Assembly (NCBI GenBank): GCA_958295905.1 | Contig: OY282382.1 | Location: 744,001 to 808,000 of the forward strand | DNA length: 64,000 nucleotides | Direction of reading: 5' to 3' | Source: an uncultured Vicinamibacterales bacterium | GTDB lineage: Bacteria > Acidobacteriota > Vicinamibacteria > Vicinamibacterales > UBA8438 | Shown: one piece after another, positions 51,366-60,808 of the stretch | How positions within the stretch are numbered: position 1 is the first letter of the stretch | How the letters are laid out: each line of letters starts with the position of its first letter | The notes under the pieces: model-generated | The model's input: the letters and a program-made list of their open reading frames with translations, nothing else | Databases searched by the model: none | What the model was told of the DNA's origin: nothing | Position numbers and translations under genes: made by a program

Positions 51366-53099
51366 ATGCAAATCGTCATTCCCATGTCCGGCTTCGGAGA
51401 GCGCTTTCGGAGGGCAGGATACACCGTTCCCAAGCCGTTGATCGACATTGACGGCAAGCCTCTCATCGCGCACGTTCTGGGCATGTTTCCCGGCGAACAC
51501 GACGTCATCTTCATCTGCAACCAGCGCCATCTCGATGAACCCGCTTTTCGCATGCGCTCGATTCTGCGCGATGTCTGCTCCACGGCGCGGGTCATCGGTA
51601 TTCCTCCCCATGAGCGCGGGCCCGTGCACGCCGTACTCCAAGCCGAGCATGCGATCGACGCCGCCGGTCCGGTTGTAGTCAACTACTGTGACTTTTCCTG
51701 TTACTGGAACTGGCGCGATTTCAAGGAATTCGTCAGAGACACCAATTGCATCGGGGCGATTCCGGCCTACAAGGGTTTTCATCCCCACTCGCTGGGGAGT
51801 ACCAACTACGCCTATCTGCGCGAGGCCGATGGCTGGGTCCGCGACATTCAGGAGAAAAGGCCCTATACCCGCAACCCCATGGAGGAATTCGCTTCAAGCG
51901 GAACCTACTACTTCGTTTCGGGAGCGGTCATGGGCGCCGCCTTCCGGGCGGCGACGGCGCAGAACCTGACCGTGGGCGGAGAGTGCTACGTCAGTCTGGC
52001 CTACAAACCCCTGCTCGCCGCCGGGAAATCCGTGGCCGTCTATCCGCTGCAGCATTTCATGCAGTGGGGAACTCCCGAGGACGTTGCGGAATACCGGGGC
52101 TGGTCCAGAGCCTTCCGAAGACTGGTCGCCGAACCGGACGCCGGCCGAGAACCCGAACCCAGGGAACCCAAGGGGTCTCTGATCGTTTCCATGGCCGGGC
52201 TCGGCCGGCGGTTCGCAACCCAAGGCTATCGCGCGGCCAAGCCGCTGATCCCCGTGTCGGGGAAACCCATGGTGATTCAGGCCGTAGAGGCGCTTCCGCC
52301 CGCAAAGCACCACGTGTTTGTGATGCGGGCAGGTATGCCGGGGGCCCGCGCCGTTGCCGACGAGCTCGGACGCCTCTATCCGACCGCGATCGTCATAAGG
52401 CTGTCCCACGTCACGGAGGGGCAGGCATGCACGGCCCTGCTCGGACTCGATGCGCTGGAGGTGGCGCTGGGCGGGGCTCCGGGTCCCATCACGTTCGGCG
52501 CTTGCGATCACGGCCCCCTGTACAACGCGACGGAGTTTCGACGGCTGGCCGACGATGGCGACACGGACGTGATTGTCTGGGGCATTCGCAACCATGCCGA
52601 CGCGGGGCGCCGTCCGCGCATGTTCAGTTGGGTCGAGGCCGACAAGGCCGACAGCAGCGGGATTCGGAGGGTTTCGGTCAAGGCCCCGCTCGAATCGCCG
52701 GATTCCGACCCCATCGTCGCCGGGACGTTCACCTTTTCCCGGCCAGACGACTTCCGGCGCAGCGTCGAGCGGCTGATCGCGCGCAACGGCCGGATCAACG
52801 GCGAGTTCTACATCGACTCGTGCGTCAACGACGCCGTGGAACTCGGCCTTCATTGCCGCCTGTTCGACCTCGATCACTACATGTCCTGGGGCACACCGAG
52901 CGACCTTCGCACGTTCGAGTACTGGCAATCCTGCTTCCACAAATGGCCCGGCCATCCCTACCGGCTCGAGAACGACGGCAGAATCCCGGCGGGGGCCGTG
53001 GCGGACCTTGTCGACACGTATCACGCCACGACGCCCGATCTGCCGAAAGATCGGCTTGGCCACGATCTGCGCGCCCCGGCCGGCCGGCATCGAACATGA
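51366..53099 (+). CDS. Protein with two tandem sugar/alditol nucleotidyltransferase domains
   Basis: A 577-residue protein made of two NTP-transferase domains. Domain 1 (about 1-245) starts MQIVIPMSGFGERFRRAGYT and VPKPLIDIDGKPLIAHVLGM; domain 2 (about 268-560) starts SLIVSMAGLGRRFATQGYRA and AKPLIPVSGKPMVIQAVEAL. Each has the GxGxRF nucleotide loop, the KPLI lysine and a matching late motif (QHFMQWGTPEDVAEY, DHYMSWGTPSDLRTFEY), so the halves arose by duplication. Such domains activate sugar-, alditol- or choline-type phosphates to NDP derivatives. Domain 2 has ACDHGPLYN in place of the usual metal-binding DxD, domain 1 NYCDFSCYW. First gene of the glycan operon; substrate unknown. Confidence 0.85.
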   Translation: MQIVIPMSGFGERFRRAGYTVPKPLIDIDGKPLIAHVLGMFPGEHDVIFICNQRHLDEPAFRMRSILRDVCSTARVIGIPPHERGPVHAVLQAEHAIDAAGPVVVNYCDFSCYWNWRDFKEFVRDTNCIGAIPAYKGFHPHSLGSTNYAYLREADGWVRDIQEKRPYTRNPMEEFASSGTYYFVSGAVMGAAFRAATAQNLTVGGECYVSLAYKPLLAAGKSVAVYPLQHFMQWGTPEDVAEYRGWSRAFRRLVAEPDAGREPEPREPKGSLIVSMAGLGRRFATQGYRAAKPLIPVSGKPMVIQAVEALPPAKHHVFVMRAGMPGARAVADELGRLYPTAIVIRLSHVTEGQACTALLGLDALEVALGGAPGPITFGACDHGPLYNATEFRRLADDGDTDVIVWGIRNHADAGRRPRMFSWVEADKADSSGIRRVSVKAPLESPDSDPIVAGTFTFSRPDDFRRSVERLIARNGRINGEFYIDSCVNDAVELGLHCRLFDLDHYMSWGTPSDLRTFEYWQSCFHKWPGHPYRLENDGRIPAGAVADLVDTYHATTPDLPKDRLGHDLRAPAGRHRT

Positions 53100-53154
53100 G
53101 GCGGGGCTTCGACGTTCGCGGAATCATTCGGCAAGTGGAGACGGAAGGAGAACG

Positions 53155-53892
53155 ATGGCCGGACCATTCGGGGTGTTGCCGGGATTGGAGCTCCTGCAGA
53201 ACTGCGCGTCCGCGTTGATCGCGGGTCTGAACCCGGCCGTCGTGCACAATCTGGCAAAGTACATGGCCCTCAAGAAGGTGCACTACCTCTCTGCGATGGA
53301 GGACGTCGACGGAGACTATTGCGAGTTCGGGGTCTTCACCGGCAGTTCGTTCTGCCATTCCATCCGTTGCTGCGGAAGACTCACGCGGCTGAATCCGAAT
53401 ATCGCCCGGACGACGTTCTACGGGTTCGATTCGTTCACCGGCTTCGGTTCCCTGAGCGGGGACGACAGGCATCCGTTCTATACTGACGGGAATTTCGCGA
53501 CCAACCTGCGGACGGTGGAGCGCCGGGTTCGCAGAGCCGCCGGCGACATGGCGTTTAAATTGATTCCGGGTTTCTTCAGCGAATCGCTGAAGCATGGCGC
53601 GCATGACATGGGAATCGACAGAATCCGGGTCGTCTTCATCGACAGCGACACATTCGCCAGCGCGAGTCAGGCCCTGGCCTTTTGCGGACCGGCGATGCAG
53701 CAGGGCACGTTCATCGTTCTCGACGATTATTTCTCCTACCGGGGCCGCGAAGACAGAGGCGTCCGGCGCGCCTTTTCCGAGTTCGCGGCCGAGAGTCGGA
53801 TCAAGACCCGACGGGTTCTCACGTACGGCATGGGCGGCGTCGTGCTCGTCGTCTCGGAGTTGCCGTTGAGAACGCAAGGCGCAAACGCATGA
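53155..53892 (+). CDS. TylF/MycF-like O-methyltransferase
   Basis: A 245-residue protein from ATG 53155 with GAAGGAG at optimal distance. Motifs of the macrocin-O-methyltransferase family: DGDYCEFGVFTGSSFCHSI (SAM-binding, about 53-71), FYGFDSFTGFGSL (about 91-103), KLIPGFFSESL (about 137-147), IRVVFIDSDTFASASQAL (about 158-175) and GTFIVLDDYFSYRG (about 183-196), with the metal-binding Asp pairs. TylF enzymes methylate sugar hydroxyls. In a glycan operon it likely methylates a sugar or NDP-sugar. Its stop overlaps the next start (ATGA). Confidence 0.85.
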   Translation: MAGPFGVLPGLELLQNCASALIAGLNPAVVHNLAKYMALKKVHYLSAMEDVDGDYCEFGVFTGSSFCHSIRCCGRLTRLNPNIARTTFYGFDSFTGFGSLSGDDRHPFYTDGNFATNLRTVERRVRRAAGDMAFKLIPGFFSESLKHGAHDMGIDRIRVVFIDSDTFASASQALAFCGPAMQQGTFIVLDDYFSYRGREDRGVRRAFSEFAAESRIKTRRVLTYGMGGVVLVVSELPLRTQGANA

Positions 53893-54599
53893 AACCACCG
53901 GAACTGTCGATTGTGATCCCGTGCTACAACGAGGCCGCCAACCTTCCCCAGTTGATCGATCGCTGCGGCCGGCTGACCGCGACGCCGGGCGTGGAGGTCG
54001 TTGTGGTCGACAATGGATCGACCGACGATACCAGGGAGATCCTGCGGACGTTGCTGCCGGAGTGTCCCGGTTGCCGGAGCGTATACGTCGAAACCAATCG
54101 CGGCTACGGCGCCGGCATTCTGGCCGGCCTCGCGGCCGCAGGCGGCGACATCCTGGGTTGGACGCACGCTGACATGCAGACGGATCCGCAGGACGCCCGG
54201 CGTGGGCTGGAGTTGTTCCGGACCCATGGCCGAAACATCTTCGTCAAGGGCCGCCGCCGGGGGCGCCCGCTGACGGATATCGTTTTCACGGTGGGCATGA
54301 GCATATTCGAGACCCTGCTGTTCGCGAAACCGATGTGGGACATCAACGCCCAGCCGACGATGTTCTCCCGTGGTTTCTTCGAAACCTGGAAAACGCCTCC
54401 CGTGGACTTTTCGCTCGACCTGTACGCTTACCGCTGCGCTCATCTGGCCGGCCTCGACGTCCATCGCTTCCCGGTCGCATTCGCTCCCCGCGCTCATGGC
54501 GTTTCGTCCTGGAACGTCAGCCGGGCCGCCAGGTGGAAATTCATACGCCGAACCGTCGCTTTCAGTCTACGGCTGAGGAGGACGCCGCCATCGCCATGA
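53889..54599 (+). CDS. Glycosyltransferase family 2
   Basis: A 236-residue GT-A enzyme: PELSIVIPCYNEAANLPQLI (4-23), VVVVDNGSTDDTREIL (about 36-51), ETNRGYGAGILAGLAAAGGD and the catalytic-metal region WTHADMQTDPQDAR (about 94-107; HAD in place of DxD). It resembles DPM1/undecaprenyl-phosphate sugar transferases in its N-terminal half. Overlaps both neighbours by 4 bases. Base composition is slightly lower in GC than the first half of the window. Confidence 0.88.
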   Translation: MKPPELSIVIPCYNEAANLPQLIDRCGRLTATPGVEVVVVDNGSTDDTREILRTLLPECPGCRSVYVETNRGYGAGILAGLAAAGGDILGWTHADMQTDPQDARRGLELFRTHGRNIFVKGRRRGRPLTDIVFTVGMSIFETLLFAKPMWDINAQPTMFSRGFFETWKTPPVDFSLDLYAYRCAHLAGLDVHRFPVAFAPRAHGVSSWNVSRAARWKFIRRTVAFSLRLRRTPPSP

Positions 54600-55213
54600 C
54601 GCTGATCGCTCACCGCCGCAACACGAAGTCGGCGCTCGAGGCGACCCCGAGGCAATACGGCGTCGAGGTTGATCTGCGCAGCACCGGCGGGGTGGAGGGG
54701 AGATTGATTCTTCAGCACGACCCTTTCGCGGGCGGCGAGGACTTCGGGGACTGGCTCGATGGCTATAGACACGGCACGCTGATCCTCAACGTCAAGGAAG
54801 AGGGTCTGGAAGAGCGCGTGACTGCGCTGATGCGGGAAAGAGGCATTGACGACTACTTCTTCCTGGACCAATCCTTCCCGTCCCTGTTGCGGTGCGCCAA
54901 GGCCGGTGAGCGCCGCTGCGCGGTGCGGGTGTCCGAGTTCGAATCCATTGAAACGGCCTTGACCCTGGCGGGGTTGATCGACTGGGTCTGGGTGGACTGC
55001 TTCACCCGTTTTCCCCTGACGGGTGCGAATGCGCGTCGGCTCGGGCATGCCGGCTTCCGGCTCTGCCTTGTATCACCGGAATTGCAGCGGCACGATCCGA
55101 CGACCGGGATCCCTGCCGTGGCGCGTCAGCTCGCTGACCGCCGCATCCGCCCCGACGCCGTATGCACGAAGCACCCTGAACTGTGGAGCGAAGCTGGGTA
55201 CGGCGCACGATGA
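54596..55213 (+). CDS. Glycerophosphodiester phosphodiesterase-like (PI-PLC fold) protein
   Basis: A 205-residue protein from ATG 54596. It starts MTLIAHRRNTKSALEATPRQ and continues YGVEVDLRSTGG, RLILQHDPFAGGEDF, LILNVKEEGLEE; these carry the His, Glu-x-Asp, His and Lys positions of the GDPD TIM-barrel. The protein is shorter than typical GDPDs (240-300), and no signal peptide is present, so it is cytoplasmic. Within a glycan operon it could handle a phosphodiester-linked sugar intermediate. Coupled to both neighbours through ATGA overlaps. Confidence 0.75.
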   Translation: MTLIAHRRNTKSALEATPRQYGVEVDLRSTGGVEGRLILQHDPFAGGEDFGDWLDGYRHGTLILNVKEEGLEERVTALMRERGIDDYFFLDQSFPSLLRCAKAGERRCAVRVSEFESIETALTLAGLIDWVWVDCFTRFPLTGANARRLGHAGFRLCLVSPELQRHDPTTGIPAVARQLADRRIRPDAVCTKHPELWSEAGYGAR

Positions 55214-57279
55214 GCATGGTTTACCGGTACGGCGGTCGGGCGCCGATGCTGTTCTTCGTGGGCCTGACCGTCCGTCTGACCCTGATCTCGGTCATGGCGC
55301 CGGCCCCCGTGACCGATTGGTACGCGCCGTTCATGGACGTGACCACAAGCCGGTTTACGGCGGATCCGTGGGCGCTGTGGTTGGCGGGCGGCGGCGACTC
55401 CCTGGCGTTTCCGTACGGCTACGCGATGTGGATCGCGTTCCTGCCTCTGACGATTCTCGCCAAACTCGTGCCTTTTCCATTGGACTTGGCTTATTCCGCC
55501 ACGCTGCTGGCGGCCGACGCCGCGCTGCTGGTCACGCTGCGCCACCTGTTTCCGGAACGCGGACACAACCTGCTCGTCGCCTACTGGCTGTCGCCCGTCG
55601 TCATTCTGGCCACCTACGGACTCGGACTCAATGATCTGATTCCCGTCCTGTTTCTCGTCTGGTCGATCCTGCTGATCGGCCGGGGGCGCCCGCAAGGCGC
55701 CGGTGTCGCCTGCCTGGTGGCCGTTTCCGCCAAGCTCAGCATGATTATCGCGTTGCCGTTCCTGGCAATCTACGCGCACCGCGGGAAGGCGTTGAGGGGA
55801 GACTTGCGGGCGTTCGGAACAAGTTTCTCCGTTGCTGCGCTCTTCCTGGCGGTGCCGTTCGTCCTGTCGCACGGCGGCCGGGCCATGCTGATTGACAATC
55901 CGGAAATGAACAGAATTTATGGTCTGGTGCTTCATCTGGGCAATAATGTCTCCATTTACGTCGTTCCGGGCATTTACTTGGTCACGTTATACCTTGTGTG
56001 GCAAATCCGGCGTTTCAACTTCGACATCTTTCTCGCCACCACCGGGATGGCCTTTCTGTTGGTCGTTCTGTTCACGGCGGGGTCTCCGGGCTGGTTCATC
56101 TGGTGTATTCCCTTTCTCGTCTACTACGAGGTCACCAGCGGACGCGTCACCGCCGCGCTGATCTGGTCGTTTTCCGCAGGGTATGGAATGAGCACGTTGG
56201 TGGTCACCCCTCTTCGCCTGTCCGGCGGGTACGTGGTTGATTTCCGCGACAGCGTCCTCTGGACGGCCGGGACCTGGGACCAGGTGGGCTCTCTGCTGCA
56301 TACCGCCATGGTGGGGATCGGTGCTGTTCTGGCGATTCGCATCTGGCGTGACGTCATCACGCGGAACGATTTCTTCCGGCTGACCCGTAAACCCTTCGTG
56401 GTCGGCGTCGCCGGGGATTCCGGAGCGGGCAAGGATCATCTTGCAGATGCTCTCACCGGTCTGGTCGGCCAGGATTTCGTAGCCAGACTTTCCGGTGACG
56501 ATTACCACTTGTGGGACAGGCACAGGCCCATGTGGAAGGCCGTGACCCACTTGAACCCGATTGCCAATGATATCGAGCGTTTCGGCAAGGATCTGGTGTC
56601 CCTGGTTGACGGCAAGAGCATCCAGGCCCGGCACTATGACCATCGGACCGGGAGGATGGGGCGGCCGACCCTCGTCAGGAGCAACGATTTCATTATCGCC
56701 GGCGGCCTCCACGCCCTCTACTCGCCGATGCTGAGGGAATGCTGTGACCTCACGATCTATCTCGACATGGATCGCGGATTGCGGTCGTGGCTCAAGCTGC
56801 GCAGGGATGTCCGAGATCGAGGGCACGCCGTCGACGGGGTGGTCGAGGCGATCGCAAAACGCGAGGCGGATTCCGTCCGTTTCATTCAGCCGCAACTCGC
56901 ATACGCCGACTTGATACTCTCCGTGCAACCGGCCTGCTCCGGCACTCCTCGATCGCTCGACGAGCTGCTCCGTCCCGGGGGATTGAAATTGGTGGCCCGC
57001 ACCCGTCGCAGCTTCAACGAGTTGTCGCTGACGGGGATGCTGATCGGCGTTGGGGGCCTGCGTGTCGATATGTCGGTGCTCGACGACGGGACCGAAACGC
57101 GGGTGACCGTGGAAGGCGAGGTGTCGGGCGGCGACATGGAACTGATCGCCGGGAGGTTGTGTTCGTACGTGCCGGATTTCCTGGATCGCCGGCCGGCATG
57201 GCAGGATGGGGTGACCGGTCTGATGCAATTGATCATCCTGTGCCACATCGACCAGAAGCTGCGGCAGAGGGTCATATGA
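55210..57279 (+). CDS. Polytopic membrane glycosyltransferase-like protein fused to a uridine-kinase/PRK-like kinase
   Basis: A 689-residue protein from ATG 55210. Residues about 10-385 contain roughly nine to ten membrane helices in a GT-C (mannosyltransferase-like) pattern, with an early extracytoplasmic Asp (PAPVTDWYAPFMDVT). Residues about 395-590 are a cytosolic P-loop kinase of the uridine kinase/phosphoribulokinase type: VVGVAGDSGAGKDHLADALT (Walker A), RLSGDDYHLWDRH, ARHYDHRTGRMG, DFIIAGGLHALYSP and YLDMDRGLRSWLKLRRDVRD. The last 100 residues form an unassigned small domain. A membrane glycosyltransferase joined to a sugar/nucleoside kinase is unusual. Overlaps both neighbours by 4 bases. 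Confidence 0.82.
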   Translation: MSMVYRYGGRAPMLFFVGLTVRLTLISVMAPAPVTDWYAPFMDVTTSRFTADPWALWLAGGGDSLAFPYGYAMWIAFLPLTILAKLVPFPLDLAYSATLLAADAALLVTLRHLFPERGHNLLVAYWLSPVVILATYGLGLNDLIPVLFLVWSILLIGRGRPQGAGVACLVAVSAKLSMIIALPFLAIYAHRGKALRGDLRAFGTSFSVAALFLAVPFVLSHGGRAMLIDNPEMNRIYGLVLHLGNNVSIYVVPGIYLVTLYLVWQIRRFNFDIFLATTGMAFLLVVLFTAGSPGWFIWCIPFLVYYEVTSGRVTAALIWSFSAGYGMSTLVVTPLRLSGGYVVDFRDSVLWTAGTWDQVGSLLHTAMVGIGAVLAIRIWRDVITRNDFFRLTRKPFVVGVAGDSGAGKDHLADALTGLVGQDFVARLSGDDYHLWDRHRPMWKAVTHLNPIANDIERFGKDLVSLVDGKSIQARHYDHRTGRMGRPTLVRSNDFIIAGGLHALYSPMLRECCDLTIYLDMDRGLRSWLKLRRDVRDRGHAVDGVVEAIAKREADSVRFIQPQLAYADLILSVQPACSGTPRSLDELLRPGGLKLVARTRRSFNELSLTGMLIGVGGLRVDMSVLDDGTETRVTVEGEVSGGDMELIAGRLCSYVPDFLDRRPAWQDGVTGLMQLIILCHIDQKLRQRVI

Positions 57280-58061
57280 CGGTCAATCATCCCGAGAGGT
57301 TCGTGAACGCGCCGCAGGCGATTCTGTTCGATATCGACAATACGTTGTACTCCTATGGTCCGGCGCATGACGCGGCATGGCGGGCCGTCCGGGACAAGGT
57401 GTTCACGGTACTGGCCGTCGGGCGGGAGGAATTCGACGCGGCGGCGGGGGAGGCCAGAGGCCGGGTCAAAGAGCGGCTCGGACGTACGGCCTCGTCCCAC
57501 AGCCGGCTACTCTATTTCCAGTGCGCGCTGGAGATCATGGGGCTGGGATCCAGGGTTCTGCTGGCGCTGGATCTCGAACAGACGTACTGGCGGGCGTTTC
57601 TGGGCAAGGCGGTCGTGTTCGATGGAGCCAGGGAGTTGATCGACAGTATCCGCGTCCTCGAAATTCCAATGGCGGTCGTCACCGACCTTACGGCGCAAAT
57701 CCAATTCAGAAAGTTGGTGTACTGGGGGCTTGACAACTGTTTCGATTACATTGTGACGAGTGAGGAAGCAGGTTTCGACAAGCCGCATGAAGCGCCGTTC
57801 AGGATTGCGTTGGAGAAAATACAACCCGCGGGTGACGTGGTGTGGATGATTGGCGACGACCCCGAAGCGGATGTGAGAGGGGCGCGGGAAGGCATCGGGG
57901 CGGTGACGCTGCAGAGAGTCCCGGGGGGCCTCCGCGATGGGCGCCGTCGCACAGTTCCGGACGCGCGGTTCACGAGCTTCCACGACGTTCTGGATTTCAT
58001 GCGGCGGCAAGGCTATGGCCTTGGCGCCGGTGGCGCCGGCGCCAAGGACCGTATACGATGA
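57276..58061 (+). CDS. HAD-superfamily hydrolase
   Basis: A 261-residue HAD phosphatase. Motif I ILFDIDNTLYSYGP (about 16-29, nucleophile Asp), motif II VVTDLTAQ (about 134-141), motif III Lys in EAGFDKPHEAPFRIALEKI (about 167-185) and motif IV MIGDDPEADVRGAREGI (about 190-206). The helical cap between motif I and II is as in HAD-IA enzymes. It probably dephosphorylates a sugar- or alditol-phosphate intermediate of the same pathway. Translationally coupled to both neighbours. Confidence 0.9.
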   Translation: MTVNHPERFVNAPQAILFDIDNTLYSYGPAHDAAWRAVRDKVFTVLAVGREEFDAAAGEARGRVKERLGRTASSHSRLLYFQCALEIMGLGSRVLLALDLEQTYWRAFLGKAVVFDGARELIDSIRVLEIPMAVVTDLTAQIQFRKLVYWGLDNCFDYIVTSEEAGFDKPHEAPFRIALEKIQPAGDVVWMIGDDPEADVRGAREGIGAVTLQRVPGGLRDGRRRTVPDARFTSFHDVLDFMRRQGYGLGAGGAGAKDRIR

Positions 58062-59152
58062 GGGACGCCGTCAGGAAGTTCTGTGCCCGCATCGGATCAG
58101 ACCCGCTGCTGGTTCAAGGAGCCGGCGGCAACGTCTCGTGGAAGGAGGGAAACACGCTGTGGGTCAAGGCGTCGGGAACGTGGCTGGCGGACGCGGAAAG
58201 GAACGACATTTTCGTGCCGGTGGACCTGCGCAAGCCCGATGGCGTTCTTGATGACGCCGGCGCCGGTCGTGTGGGGGAGGGAGGTGACGGACCGGCGCCG
58301 AGGCCCTCCATCGAGGCCGGTTTGCATGCCATCGTGCCGCGCACGGTCGTCGCCCATCTTCACGCGGTCGAAGCGCTTGCGGTTCTGGTCAGGATTGGCG
58401 CGCAGGACGAGTTGGCCGCGAAATTGGACGACCGCATTTCTTGGGAACTTGTCGAATACCACCAACCCGGCGCCAAGCTCGCGGCCGCGGTGCGCCGGGC
58501 TTTGCGCCGCAGGCCGAGCGCCGACGTGATCTTCCTGCGGAATCATGGACTTGTGGTCGCCGGCCACTCGGTCGATGCGGTGGAAACAACTCTGGCGGCC
58601 GTCGTCTCGGCCTTGAAGCACGATGTCGCCTGCGAAAAAGCGCGGTGCGAACGAGCTGCACCGGGCGGACCGCCGCCGGGACGACTACCTGCGTCAGAAG
58701 AAATCTCATTACCGGGATACGCCGAGATCGAGGATGGGGAGATCCAGAACATCGTTCACGACCCGGATCTCTACCGGCGGTTGTCGGACGCCTGGGCGCT
58801 CTATCCGGATCACGTTGTTTTTCTCGGCGCCGAAGCTCATGTGTTCGATTCACGAGATCATGCCGCGGGATTCTGCAGGACGCGGCGGCCTCTCCTGATC
58901 TTCATTCGGTCGGACGGCGTTTTCGCGGCGCGCGGATTCGACGCGGCCAAGCGGGCGCAGCTCAGATGTTACTACGATGTTCTGGTCAGGCAGAGACCGG
59001 AGGACGTCCAGGTCGAACTTGCGGAGAGGGAAGTAGACGCTCTGGTGAACTGGGGAGCGGAGCACTATCGTAGAACGCGGGCGCGGCGCCCCCCGGCAGG
59101 GGCGCTCCAAGGGGATGTCGCGGCGTCCGCAGGGGGGGTGCGCTGGAGATAG
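58058..59152 (+). CDS. Class II aldolase/adducin-family protein
   Basis: A 364-residue protein. The N-terminal two thirds are a class II aldolase domain: GSDPLLVQGAGGNVSWKEGN (13-32), LWVKASGTWLADA, zinc ligands in VVAHLHAVEAL (His-x-His, about 98-108) and FLRNHGLVVAGHSVD (His, about 159-173). It resembles the aldolase half of rhamnulose-phosphate aldolase/dehydrogenase proteins. The C-terminal 130 residues are an additional helical part. It could form or cleave an unusual sugar-phosphate from DHAP or lactaldehyde-type units; whether catabolic or biosynthetic cannot be told, but the operon argues for biosynthesis. Confidence 0.85.
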   Translation: MRDAVRKFCARIGSDPLLVQGAGGNVSWKEGNTLWVKASGTWLADAERNDIFVPVDLRKPDGVLDDAGAGRVGEGGDGPAPRPSIEAGLHAIVPRTVVAHLHAVEALAVLVRIGAQDELAAKLDDRISWELVEYHQPGAKLAAAVRRALRRRPSADVIFLRNHGLVVAGHSVDAVETTLAAVVSALKHDVACEKARCERAAPGGPPPGRLPASEEISLPGYAEIEDGEIQNIVHDPDLYRRLSDAWALYPDHVVFLGAEAHVFDSRDHAAGFCRTRRPLLIFIRSDGVFAARGFDAAKRAQLRCYYDVLVRQRPEDVQVELAEREVDALVNWGAEHYRRTRARRPPAGALQGDVAASAGGVRWR

Positions 59153-59155
59153 CGT

Positions 59156-60808
59156 ATGGCATCCGGAAACAAGGGCGGGTTCGTGCCGTTGGACGTCATG
59201 TCGTGGGCTCTGAGAGCCGGGCGGATGTGCGCGCGTGTGGTCGACCCGCGGCACTCGCGGCGTACCGCCGTCGTCATGCTGCTGTGGTTCTTCCTGGTGT
59301 CGTCGGCGTGGATTGTCAATCTGAACAGCCGCGGCGTGAACCGTCCACACGGCGACGAATGGCATACACTGGTTCTCGGAACCAGACACTTGAGTCCATT
59401 CGCGGAATCCGTGCCCACCGCGCGGGTCGGTGAAATGAACCGATGGTTCGTCCGATTGCTCCACCCGGCGGGGGTCTATTACATGAACGGCCTCATGGGC
59501 GGCGAGCACTTCGTGACGGGTTGGGACTACCCAGGGGGCTATTATCTTCGAGAGCATTTCAACGAGACGGACGCGATCCGTCATGATCCGAACGTCCAGG
59601 ATTATGTCTTTTTCATGAGAACGTCTTTCGGGGTTGTGGCGGTCTTCTCTTTCTGCATGGTCATGTGGGCGTTGTCCGGCCGGTTCGGTATCGCGGCCTC
59701 GGCCGCCTACGGAAGCTTGGTGCTCGCGAACCCGCTCGTGTTTCGGCAATTCGATCTCTTCTATTCCGAGACGACGCTGTTCATCCTCTTCAACACCGCG
59801 GCGTTTCTCTGTCTCCGTACGCGGCCGTCAATGGACGTCCGCGCTGTCGTCTTGTCGGGAATTCTGTCCGCCGCGGCATTGTCCACGAAGCTGACGGGAA
59901 TCCTGATCATGGGTCCGTTGCTCGTTCAGGCGGTGGTGGACGTTCTGACGAGTCGTCGCAATCATCGTCGCAATCTCAATCCGGGCATCGAGGTCTATCT
60001 GGTGTCCGCGGCGGTGGCCCTGGTGCTGATGAATCTGCATTCCGAGTCTCTGTTCTCCCTTCTCAACGAGACCCTGGCCAACGTCTATCATTTCAAGAGC
60101 GGGCATATGGTGACCCAGGAGGGCGGCGCGGAGTTTCTTCGGTTGATGCTCGACGATTTGGGTTACGTGCTGGTCGTACTGTTTGCCATGAGCGTGTTCT
60201 GGCTTGTGAGACGTCCAAGAATCCGCCTTGCGCCGGTCTATGCTCTCGGCCTGCTCATCATTCTCGTGATCTGGTCTTCTGTGAATTCCGCGGTATACCT
60301 GACCCGCAACTTGGCGTCGGTTCATGTCGCCATGAGTTTCATGGTCGCTCTGGGCACCGGCAGTTTCGTTGAGAGCCTCAAGTGGAAACGCAAGCACGTT
60401 GCGGCGGCGTGCTCGGCGCTGGCCGTGCTGCTGCTGGCCGGCGAGCTCGTCGGCCGGCAATACCGGATGCCTTCGCTGGTCGGCGCGTTCTTCGAGCGAA
60501 ACGTCGAACGGATGGAAACGTGCGGCACCATCGGGGCCGTCGGTTTGTCGAAGCAGGCTCTTGGAGCGTTGCGCGGGAGCCGGGATGACGGCATCACGGT
60601 TGTCGACGGCGTCAGGGGCGGTTTTAACCTCTCGCAGGATCCCGGAGTTTTCGACGAGTACCTTCAATACGATTGCCTGATTGTGCATCGAGAGGGACAG
60701 AGCAAGCAAATATCGAACTTCGCTGCGCCGCAACGCTACCAACTGTCGGATCGAGTCGGAAACCTGTTTTTCTTTTCACGGGAGATGCAGGATCGCGGAA
60801 CGTCCTGA
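59156..60808 (+). CDS. Polytopic membrane protein, GT39/PMT-like glycosyltransferase candidate
   Basis: A 550-residue protein with about eleven hydrophobic segments. The first extracytoplasmic loop contains NRPHGDEWHTLVLG (Asp-Glu, about 62-75), as in GT-C enzymes where an acidic pair sits in the first loop. FGIAASAAYGSLVLANPLVF and ALSTKLTGILIMGPLLVQAV are typical PMT-family-like helices. The C-terminus (about 440-550) is soluble. It may transfer a lipid-linked sugar to the glycan on the outer face. It begins 3 bases after the aldolase stop. Confidence 0.72.
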   Translation: MASGNKGGFVPLDVMSWALRAGRMCARVVDPRHSRRTAVVMLLWFFLVSSAWIVNLNSRGVNRPHGDEWHTLVLGTRHLSPFAESVPTARVGEMNRWFVRLLHPAGVYYMNGLMGGEHFVTGWDYPGGYYLREHFNETDAIRHDPNVQDYVFFMRTSFGVVAVFSFCMVMWALSGRFGIAASAAYGSLVLANPLVFRQFDLFYSETTLFILFNTAAFLCLRTRPSMDVRAVVLSGILSAAALSTKLTGILIMGPLLVQAVVDVLTSRRNHRRNLNPGIEVYLVSAAVALVLMNLHSESLFSLLNETLANVYHFKSGHMVTQEGGAEFLRLMLDDLGYVLVVLFAMSVFWLVRRPRIRLAPVYALGLLIILVIWSSVNSAVYLTRNLASVHVAMSFMVALGTGSFVESLKWKRKHVAAACSALAVLLLAGELVGRQYRMPSLVGAFFERNVERMETCGTIGAVGLSKQALGALRGSRDDGITVVDGVRGGFNLSQDPGVFDEYLQYDCLIVHREGQSKQISNFAAPQRYQLSDRVGNLFFFSREMQDRGTS

